Shown piece after piece: positions 27,756-34,572 of a DNA stretch of 64,000 nucleotides. The stretch comes from Chryseomicrobium aureum (GTDB lineage Bacteria > Bacillota > Bacilli > Bacillales_A > Planococcaceae). The DNA lies in the NCBI RefSeq assembly GCF_016909155.1, contig NZ_JAFBFG010000012.1, forward strand, positions 1 to 64,000. Direction: 5' to 3'. The notes under the pieces were generated by a model that made no database searches, was not told the origin of the DNA, and saw only the letters and a program-made list of their open reading frames with translations. The position numbers were made by a program, and so were the translations under genes. How positions within the stretch are numbered: the stretch's first letter is position 1; every line of letters begins with the position of its first letter.

Positions 27756-27933
27756 CTGTTTTCTCCTTTCAGTTTAGTAGTACAAGTGTACCAGAGATTT
27801 TCATGAAAATTATTTTTTAAATCAAGTTAATTCATTTTATTATTCTATTTATTCAAAAAATAAGTATTTTTACTATTCCGTGATATGATACTTCCATGAA
27901 AAACAAATGTGTTTTTAGGGAGGACGTAAGCAT

Positions 27934-29097
27934 ATGAAAATCAAGTTTGGTTTGTTACCTCGAATTATACTGGCAATAGTATTAGGAGTAGTACTAGGTT
28001 CATTTGTTCCTGAAAACGTTGTGAAGTTTTTCGCTACATTTAACGGGCTCTTTGGTGGGTTCTTAGGCTTTGCAATCCCACTTATCATTATTGGGTTTAT
28101 CGTTCCTGGGATTGCTCATCTAGGCAAAGGGGCTGGGAAACTTTTAGGTGTTACGACAACTACAGCATATGTTTCAACAATCATAGCTGGAACATTGGCG
28201 TTTACTGTAGGAAGTTTATTGTTACCTGGCTTCGTCGAAAACACAACTGCAGGAAATGTAGTAAATCCAGGAGAAGCACTGCTTGGCGGTTTTTTTGAAC
28301 TTGAAATCCCTCCAATTATGGGTGTCATGAGTGCACTAATTTTTGCATTTGTCTTAGGTATCGGAATTTCAGCTACAAACAGTACAAACTTGCGTACAAT
28401 TATGGATGAATTCCAACGCATTATTGAAAAATTAATCACGTACGTGATCATTCCACTATTACCGATTCATATTTTAGGAATTTTCATGAACATGACGTAT
28501 GGTGGTCAAGTCCAATCGATTTTGTCGGTTTTCGCCAAAGTCTTCATACTGATCATTGCACTTCATATCACCATGCTTCTACTTCAATATACGACTGCAG
28601 GAGTCGCGAGCGGAAAGAATCCATTGCGTTTGATTCGCACGATGTTACCTGCCTACTTCACTGCTCTTGGTACACAATCATCAGCTGCGACAATACCAGT
28701 AACTTTGCAGTCAGCTAAGAAAACAGGGGTTAACGAAAAAATTGCGGAATTTGCTGTACCGTTATTTGCAACAATCCATTTATCAGGTAGTATGATCACT
28801 CTTGTAAGTTGTTCTATGGGAGTAATCCTGTTAACTGGTGGAGCACCTAGTTTGTCAGAAATGGGGCCATTCATCTTGTTACTTGGCGTAATGATGATTG
28901 CTGCGCCGGGTGTCCCAGGTGGCGCTGTAATGGCTGCAGCGGGTCTACTTGAAACAATGCTTGGGTTTGACCCAACGATGGTTTCTCTTATGATTGCATT
29001 GTATTTAGCGCAAGATAGCTTTGGTACGGCTACGAATGTTACAGGGGACGGGGCTTTGACTGTTCTTGTGGATAAGTTTTCTGGAGCAAAATCTTAG
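27934..29097 (+). CDS. Dicarboxylate/amino acid:cation symporter (DAACS)
   Basis: 387 residues, eight helices plus two re-entrant loops. Family marks: 'TQSSAATIPVTL' (Ser-rich HP1 loop, about residue 246), 'APGVPGGAVM' (HP2) and 'DSFGTATNVTGDG' (TM8 substrate site). Imports glutamate, aspartate, serine or C4-dicarboxylates with Na+/H+; substrate not resolved. GGGAGG ribosome site. The stop codon TAG is formed by the first bases of a repeat element (TTAGATGTGTAG) also found at the end of nadA. Confidence 0.9.
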   Translation: MKIKFGLLPRIILAIVLGVVLGSFVPENVVKFFATFNGLFGGFLGFAIPLIIIGFIVPGIAHLGKGAGKLLGVTTTTAYVSTIIAGTLAFTVGSLLLPGFVENTTAGNVVNPGEALLGGFFELEIPPIMGVMSALIFAFVLGIGISATNSTNLRTIMDEFQRIIEKLITYVIIPLLPIHILGIFMNMTYGGQVQSILSVFAKVFILIIALHITMLLLQYTTAGVASGKNPLRLIRTMLPAYFTALGTQSSAATIPVTLQSAKKTGVNEKIAEFAVPLFATIHLSGSMITLVSCSMGVILLTGGAPSLSEMGPFILLLGVMMIAAPGVPGGAVMAAAGLLETMLGFDPTMVSLMIALYLAQDSFGTATNVTGDGALTVLVDKFSGAKS

Positions 29098-29245
29098 ATG
29101 TGTAGAACGCTACTCTAAAGTTGAAATCTCTACAGCTTGAACACCATTTCCTGGGGGACTTTCACCGAGCCTCCTCACATCGACTTTGTCTTGTTGCGGG
29201 GTCTCGGCAAAACTCCGATAGCCCGGGAAATGGCGTCCTAGCTTC
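29094..29245. repeat. Intergenic foldback repeat (copy 2)
   Basis: Begins TTAGATGTGTAGAACGC at the stop codon of the symporter gene, the same first bases as the repeat behind nadA at 46128. Inside, CCATTTCC (29144-29151) pairs with GGAAATGG (29226-29233), and the blocks GAGCCTCCTC and GCGGGGTCTC match copies near 10.8 and 32.9 kb. No open frame. Likely a structured intergenic repeat; borders at the right are approximate. Confidence 0.65.
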
Positions 29246-29274
29246 CGAGTTCTGAAGATGCAACTCTGATATAT

Positions 29275-29321
29275 GGTGACAGGCACCATCTGGGAACCAC
29301 TGGTAAATGGTGACAGGCACC
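29275..29321. repeat. REP-like pair of GGTGACAGGCACC motifs
   Basis: Two exact copies of GGTGACAGGCACC separated by 21 bases that include TGGGAACCACTGGTAAAT. The same pair with the same spacing occurs at 33076-33122 and, inverted, in the composite repeats near 46.4 and 54.2 kb. Each motif is itself an imperfect palindrome (GGTG...CACC). Confidence 0.8.
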
Positions 29322-29349
29322 GACTGGTAAAATACTCATTAAGACAAAC

Positions 29350-29399
29350 CAAAACCAGTAGTTTCTCTGATATTTAGTCAGAGAAACTACTGGTTTTTT
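29350..29399. terminator. Strong bidirectional terminator
   Basis: AAAACCAGTAGTTTCTCTGA pairs with TCAGAGAAACTACTGGTTTT over 20 bp, with a 7-base loop and a T-run. It ends the vWA gene, whose stop codon it touches, and can also end transcripts from the symporter side. Confidence 0.92.
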
Positions 29400-30015
29400 A
29401 GCTTCGTTGGTGGAAATCTTGTTCGACTTGTTTCTTCCATTCCCTCGTAATCTTTTTGCCCGATCGAACAGAAGACACGGCTTCATTTATAGAAGCAAAG
29501 TTCAACTCAGTTCCTTTCGCATCGGCATGGTAGTTGACAGCATAGTCACGATGAATTCCAAACTGTTGAGCAGTGGCAACTGCATCGATGTTCGCTCCTA
29601 AAAACAAGAACTCCCATCCTAATGCCGTTTGAGCTGAAATGAGTTGTTGAACAGACTTCGTCGTATACTCTTTACTAGCATTTTCCATACCGTCTGTTGT
29701 GATTACAACTAACACCTTCACATCTTCATTTTTTTGAATGGTCTTCATCTTCTGAATTCCATAACCGATAGCATCAAGCAATGCCGTCGTTCCTCGTACG
29801 TAGTATTCTTTCTCTGTCAAAGCCCGCACTTCATGAATACTCGTCCGGTCGTGTACCCATTCTAGGTGATGATCAAAAAGTAAGGTGCTAATCCGAACAT
29901 CGCCTTCAACTTCTCGTTGCTTTGTGATTAGACTGTTGTAACCGCCAACAGTATCCTTCTCTAACCCACTCATTGAACCGCTGCGATCAAGAATAAAGAG
30001 TACTTCTGTTTTCAT
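29398..30015 (-). CDS. von Willebrand factor A domain protein (TerY-like)
   Basis: 205 residues, a single vWA domain with a complete metal-ion site: 'DRSGSMSG' (DxSxS) at residues 10-17, Thr in 'VRGTTALLDA' and Asp in 'TTDGMENAS'. The family includes TerY proteins of tellurite/chemical-stress gene clusters. Cytoplasmic, no signal or helix. It follows the macro-domain gene by 78 bases on the same strand and is followed by a strong terminator, so the two are probably one operon. No kinase, PP2C phosphatase or TerD gene adjoins it. Role unknown, possibly a metal-dependent adaptor. Confidence 0.87.
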   Translation of the reverse strand: MKTEVLFILDRSGSMSGLEKDTVGGYNSLITKQREVEGDVRISTLLFDHHLEWVHDRTSIHEVRALTEKEYYVRGTTALLDAIGYGIQKMKTIQKNEDVKVLVVITTDGMENASKEYTTKSVQQLISAQTALGWEFLFLGANIDAVATAQQFGIHRDYAVNYHADAKGTELNFASINEAVSSVRSGKKITREWKKQVEQDFHQRS

Positions 30016-30093
30016 TTTTAGTTCCTCCTCTAGATATAATCTATCTAGAGTCTACCAACAGAAGACATTCTCATGGTCGCTTCAAAAGCGACA

Positions 30094-31092
30094 TCATGAC
30101 GCTCCCAACAGTGGCTGATGATACGTAAAGAGAACTTCGTTGATTGTATAAATATCATAGTTCTGATTGCGAATAAAGTATTCAATAATCAAATCAAATT
30201 TTGTACTTTTTGATAAGGAGTACCCTGCGGCTGCTAAAAGCTCTTGTGTCTCTTCAAGGGACAATTCTAAAGCAATAGCTAAAGAGAGCGCGGTAGACTT
30301 TTTAGGCTGATACTCACGTTTGGAACGAATCTTTGAAAAAAGTCGTCGATCGATATTTGCCTTTCGGTAGACATACGGATCGGATAATCCTCTCTCATCA
30401 ATCAACCGGATTAGTTTATCAGAAAATGTCTCATCAGTAGTAGCTAAGAAGTCGTCAAGTGTCGACCTTTTCGTTGATTCAAAAGTAGGTAGTTCTTGAA
30501 ATGAAAACGCTTCGTCCACTTGCATTTTATTGCGTTCCCGCCCATATTTCTTTTCTAATCGGTGCACAGAATGTTCATCAATGAATTCTTCAATCGATTG
30601 TTTTAACTGTTGACTCACTTGGACAGAATTTTGATCAAAGAGAACAAGAAATACTGTAATATCCTTTTTTTCAACAAATGCTTGAATAGTTTTTTTGGCG
30701 ATTAAAAACGCTTTTTCTTTGGGAAATCCATAGACTCCTGCCGAAATCAACGGAAATGCAACGCTCTTTAATTGATGATCACAAGCTAGCTCTAAAGCGT
30801 TTTCATAACAGCTCTGTAAAAGTTCTTCTTCTTTTTGTAATCCCCCATTCCATTTAGGTCCTACAGTATGAATAATAAATGCAGCGGGTAATCCAAATCC
30901 TGGTGTTACGACTGCTTGCCCTGTCTGAATGGGAGCAAGAAGAGTACAAGCTTCTTTTAACTTTGCTCTTCCCGCCTTATCAAAGATTGCACCACACACT
31001 CCGCCACCTTCTAGAAGTTCCTTGTTTGCGGCGTTTACTACTGCATCTACCTTCAATGTTGTAATATCATCACGTATAAGTATGTATGGCAT
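30094..31092 (-). CDS. Macro-domain ADP-ribose hydrolase fused to a helical C-terminal domain
   Basis: 332 residues from the ATG at 31092, where GGAGG lies 6 bases before it; a longer reading begins before that site. Residues 1-165: macro domain with 'VDAVVNAANKELLEGGGVCG' and 'HTVGPKWNGG' and 'SAGVYGFPKEKA', the ADP-ribose loops of the MacroD/O-acetyl-ADP-ribose deacetylase type. After a charged linker, residues 215-332 form a second, helical domain ('KLIRLIDERGLSDPYVYRKA', 'ALSLAIALELSLEETQELLA') that resembles a degenerate HTH seen in other Firmicutes proteins. It probably removes ADP-ribose from a target; what the second domain binds is unknown. Upstream in a pair with the vWA gene. Confidence 0.86.
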   Translation of the reverse strand: MPYILIRDDITTLKVDAVVNAANKELLEGGGVCGAIFDKAGRAKLKEACTLLAPIQTGQAVVTPGFGLPAAFIIHTVGPKWNGGLQKEEELLQSCYENALELACDHQLKSVAFPLISAGVYGFPKEKAFLIAKKTIQAFVEKKDITVFLVLFDQNSVQVSQQLKQSIEEFIDEHSVHRLEKKYGRERNKMQVDEAFSFQELPTFESTKRSTLDDFLATTDETFSDKLIRLIDERGLSDPYVYRKANIDRRLFSKIRSKREYQPKKSTALSLAIALELSLEETQELLAAAGYSLSKSTKFDLIIEYFIRNQNYDIYTINEVLFTYHQPLLGAS

Positions 31093-31260
31093 ATTGAACC
31101 TCCGTCCTATTTTCTCTATCATATCCTAATTTTTACATGCATTCTACTTAGTAAATAATAGTAGAAATTTGTCAGTCAACAGGCGTATAATAATGAATGT
31201 ACGTATATAAATCATGAAGTATGTTCCCCGTTCAGTTGGAGAACCTGCTTTTTTTAATAG

Positions 31261-31274
31261 GCGAAAGCGCTTAA
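31261..31274 (+). promoter_or_regulatory. Possible cre-like site before mqo
   Basis: GCGAAAGCGCTTAA contains the AAAGCGCTT core of cre sites but departs from the consensus at the ends. It is 28 bases before the mqo start codon. CcpA control of malate oxidation would make sense but this is a weak call. Confidence 0.35.
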
Positions 31275-31301
31275 TTAAACTCAAGGATGTGGAACGCAAT
31301 C

Positions 31302-32846
31302 ATGAACAGTCAGGATAAACAAATGGATGTTATTTTGATCGGTGCCGGTGTAATGAGTGCCACACTCGGTGCTTTACTAAAAGAATTAGTCCCTCATTGG
31401 AACATTAAAGTATTTGAAAAATTAGATGCGGCGGGTATAGAAAGTTCGAACGAATGGAACAACGCAGGTACAGGACATGCAGCTCTTTGCGAATTGAACT
31501 ACACACCGCAAGCAAAAGATGGCTCCATTGATATTACAAAAGCAATTAAAGTAAATGAACAGTTCCAATTATCTCGTCAGTTTTGGTCTTTCTTAGTGGA
31601 AAAAGGATTACTCAAAAAGCCAGAAGATTTTATCATGCCGATTCCACACATGAGTATGGTGCAAGGTGAAGCGGATGTTGATTTTCTTCATAAACGATTC
31701 GAAGCTTTAAAAACGAACCCTTTATTTGAAGGAATGGAATTTTCAAAAGACCCGAAAAAACTTGCCGAGTGGATTCCAGTTATCATGAACAATCGCACAG
31801 ATGGTCAGCCGATTGCTGCAACGAAAATCGACACTGGAACAGACGTAAACTTCGGTGCATTGACACGTATGTTGTTTGACTATTTACAACAGCAAGATGT
31901 GGAAGTGAACTACAAACATCGTGTCGACAATTTGACGCGTTTAGAAGATCGTCGCTGGGAATTAAAGGTGACGAATCACGAGACGAAAGAATGGGAATAC
32001 CACCAAGCAGACTTCGTATTTATCGGGGCGGGTGGCGGAAGCCTTCACCTTTTACAAAAATCAGGTATTCACGAATCCAAAAACATTGGAGGATTCCCTG
32101 TCAGCGGGTTGTTCCTCGTTTGTAATAACCCCGAAATTGTAGAAAAGCATCATGCGAAAGTGTATGGAAAAGCAAAAGTCGGCGCTCCTCCAATGTCTGT
32201 GCCTCACTTGGATACACGCTATATCGATGGCAAGAAATCTTTATTGTTTGGTCCATTCGCAGGCTTCTCACCGAAATTTTTGAAGACAGGTTCAAACTTA
32301 GATTTAATCAAGTCTGTTACGCCAAATAACGTGTTTACGATGCTTGCAGCTGGCGCAAAAGAAATGTCTTTAACAAAGTATTTAATTGAACAAGTCATGC
32401 TGTCTCACGACAAACGTGTAGAAGAATTACGTGAGTTCATCCCAGATGCAAAAGCAGAGGACTGGGGAACTGTCGTTGCAGGTCAACGTGTACAGGTCAT
32501 TAAAGATACAGAGGTCGGCGGCAAAGGAACACTTCAGTTTGGAACAGAAGTTGTGAGCGCAACGGATGGCTCAGTAGCTGCTTTACTCGGGGCTTCTCCG
32601 GGAGCTTCAACTGCTGTACATGTCATGTTGGAAGTATTGGAACGTTGTTTCCCAGAGTTTATTGAAGAATGGCAACCACGTGTGAAAGAAATGGTTCCTT
32701 CTTATGGAGTTTCTCTCTCAGACAACCGTGAATTGTTCTTTGATTTGTTGAATTCGACTGCGCGTACTCTGAAATTGACTGAGATGCATTTAGAGAAACA
32801 ACAACAAGAAACTGTTGCAGTTGCAGCAACTCCTGAGAACGCATAA
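31302..32846 (+). CDS. mqo: Malate:quinone oxidoreductase
   Basis: 514 residues from the ATG at 31302, whose start '[16 protein letters not shown]' fits the family; other in-frame ATGs at 31287 and 31323 are possible. It oxidises L-malate to oxaloacetate and passes electrons to quinone, as a peripheral membrane flavoprotein. Seen: FAD-binding '[12 protein letters not shown]' near residue 10, '[19 protein letters not shown]' near 45, a second nucleotide loop '[10 protein letters not shown]' and a C-terminal '[14 protein letters not shown]'. Length agrees with the family. Stand-alone gene with no other TCA-cycle gene nearby. A foldback repeat and a REP pair follow it. Confidence 0.94.
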   Translation: MNSQDKQMDVILIGAGVMSATLGALLKELVPHWNIKVFEKLDAAGIESSNEWNNAGTGHAALCELNYTPQAKDGSIDITKAIKVNEQFQLSRQFWSFLVEKGLLKKPEDFIMPIPHMSMVQGEADVDFLHKRFEALKTNPLFEGMEFSKDPKKLAEWIPVIMNNRTDGQPIAATKIDTGTDVNFGALTRMLFDYLQQQDVEVNYKHRVDNLTRLEDRRWELKVTNHETKEWEYHQADFVFIGAGGGSLHLLQKSGIHESKNIGGFPVSGLFLVCNNPEIVEKHHAKVYGKAKVGAPPMSVPHLDTRYIDGKKSLLFGPFAGFSPKFLKTGSNLDLIKSVTPNNVFTMLAAGAKEMSLTKYLIEQVMLSHDKRVEELREFIPDAKAEDWGTVVAGQRVQVIKDTEVGGKGTLQFGTEVVSATDGSVAALLGASPGASTAVHVMLEVLERCFPEFIEEWQPRVKEMVPSYGVSLSDNRELFFDLLNSTARTLKLTEMHLEKQQQETVAVAATPENA

Positions 32847-32887
32847 ATTTAGAGAATAGTAGTAATGGATTCAATCTCTGGCGATGC

Positions 32888-33004
32888 GGTAGTGAGTTCC
32901 AGGGGGAGCATACCGGAGCCTCCTCTTGGCATACGAGAAGCTCGCACTTCTCGCCTCCACTGCGGGGTCTCCGCCATACTCTGATTCCCCAGGAACTCAC
33001 TACC
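32888..33004. repeat. Intergenic foldback repeat (copy 3)
   Basis: Perfect 13-bp end arms GGTAGTGAGTTCC and GGAACTCACTACC enclose about 90 bases with GAGCCTCCTC and TGCGGGGTCTC and an inner hairpin GAGAAGC/GCACTTCTC. Same ordered blocks as the copies at 10.8 and 29.1 kb. It lies 42 bases after mqo. The 338-base gap 32847-33184 holds only this element, a REP pair and a terminator. Confidence 0.75.
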
Positions 33005-33075
33005 TCCTCTTGTCGATTAATAAAGTCGGCAAGTAATGAATATAGAACTCGCCCGCTGTCCTAAACAGTGTATAG

Positions 33076-33122
33076 GGTGACAGGCACCATCTGGGAGACA
33101 CTGGTAAATGGTGACAGGCACC
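33076..33122. repeat. REP-like pair of GGTGACAGGCACC motifs
   Basis: Two exact copies 21 bases apart with the spacer ending ACTGGTAAAT, same orientation and layout as the pair at 29275-29321. Both pairs sit between a foldback repeat and a strong terminator. Confidence 0.8.
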
Positions 33123-33138
33123 TATAAAAATTACAAAT

Positions 33139-33186
33139 AAAAACAGTAGTTCACTTAGCCTATAATAAGTGAACTACTGTTTTTTT
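33139..33186. terminator. Strong bidirectional terminator
   Basis: AACAGTAGTTCACTTA and TAAGTGAACTACTGTT, 16-bp perfect stem, A- and T-runs on both sides. The stop codon of the pilin-like gene lies at its right edge. Confidence 0.92.
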
Positions 33187-34477
33187 ATTGATAAATGACA
33201 TCTGCTAGTCGCATATTATTTGGATCGTACGCCTCAAATACTGTTTTTTCCTCTTCTACTGCCATGCGTATATTACACGCTGACTGATAAATCGGGTCTG
33301 ATGCAAAATCAGTTGATAAAGCACTTTCACCAGTTCGGGTGTACGCATAATAAGTTCCATTCGATTTCCGGTAGACAAAAGTTGAAGTGTCTTTGTAGAG
33401 AAGTACGTTCTTTAGGTTGGACACATTTAAATCATAAGCTGCTTGTGAAATCGACGGGTCTGGTAACAGACATACGGTCGAGCCATTCATAAAATCGACA
33501 CGCTGACTATCATTATTTGGATTGACTATTTGTTCCTCGGTAGAACCTTTTGTAATAATAATTCGGTTGGCAATGATATGAGAACTATCAATCTCTGTTT
33601 GAGAGTTTGAATTGAATTCTAAATCTAGTGTTGTTGTAATTAAATTTGAGTTTTTTACTTGGAAATGCTTTTCAAAAGATAAAGAAGCTCCGGAGAGAAC
33701 ATTTACATTTAACAAACTTCCCTCTGATCCGAATTGTTGATGGTTGAATGTCCCACCTTGTTGAAAGTAGTAAAAATGCTCTCCTTCAAAATTATAAGTT
33801 TGACCATTTGCCGTATTGATTGGGTTGGTTACTACAATCGTATCATTATTTGGTAAAGAGGCATATTGTGCAAATGTATAAGACGTGATAAAGGATTCTG
33901 TCTTGTCTCCTTGCCACATTAGTTGTTCCGGTAACTCTATAAATAACTCTATCGGCTCACTGACATCCGTCTCGGTAAATCCGACCACTTTCAAAGATAG
34001 CGTGGAATCCTCTACATTCAAATTTGAACGCTCAATAAGCCGGTACCCTCTGGTCTGTTGATCTACAATTGTCGTATAGCCCGCCACAATGGATGGTGGT
34101 GTTGAAGCAGTTTCCATATAGACAGTGTTGGCATAATAAGCAGCTAACTCCGCATTTTGTGTGGTGGCAAGTGCAGTCATATTAGTTGTTAAATCTGTGT
34201 AACTTGTCGAAGTTTTTTTCACTTGATCCATCTTAGTAGCTGTGTCAGCAATCAATTGATTCACATCACGGATGATTTCTTCTTTATAAAACTCTGCTCC
34301 CATTTCTGCGAGCGCCGTTGTTACAATGTTTGAATCTGTTTTCTCAACCTGCACTTTTTGTGAAACAGCAATACGCGTGAAAGAGAACATGAAAAGCATG
34401 AGCATCATTACAAGACCTAATGTGATTAAAAGTGTATACCCTTTTTCATTTGTTAGATGCGTTCTCAAACTTTTCAC
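33185..34477 (-). CDS. Type IV pilin-like (PilX-type N-terminus) surface protein
   Basis: 430 residues. The start 'NEKGYTLLITLGLVMMLMLF' (residues 10-29) looks like a prepilin leader with cut after 'KG' and a hydrophobic helix, as in PilX-like minor pilins, except that the usual Phe is Tyr and no Glu at +5 is present. The rest (about 60-430) is Thr/Asn-rich and beta-like, fitting an extracellular domain. No pilus ATPase, prepilin peptidase or other pilin gene is near. It lies 95 bases behind the glycosidase-like gene, on the same strand, and is probably the last gene of the polysaccharide cassette. A structural or adhesive role is inferred. Confidence 0.7.
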   Translation of the reverse strand: MKSLRTHLTNEKGYTLLITLGLVMMLMLFMFSFTRIAVSQKVQVEKTDSNIVTTALAEMGAEFYKEEIIRDVNQLIADTATKMDQVKKTSTSYTDLTTNMTALATTQNAELAAYYANTVYMETASTPPSIVAGYTTIVDQQTRGYRLIERSNLNVEDSTLSLKVVGFTETDVSEPIELFIELPEQLMWQGDKTESFITSYTFAQYASLPNNDTIVVTNPINTANGQTYNFEGEHFYYFQQGGTFNHQQFGSEGSLLNVNVLSGASLSFEKHFQVKNSNLITTTLDLEFNSNSQTEIDSSHIIANRIIITKGSTEEQIVNPNNDSQRVDFMNGSTVCLLPDPSISQAAYDLNVSNLKNVLLYKDTSTFVYRKSNGTYYAYTRTGESALSTDFASDPIYQSACNIRMAVEEEKTVFEAYDPNNMRLADVIYQ

Positions 34478-34572
34478 ATCCTTTCATTAGTATTGAAATA
34501 TAGTAATTTTGAATCAATTATCTACTTATTTTGTCATTTATCTTAGTTTACACTACGAACACTGTTCCGTCA

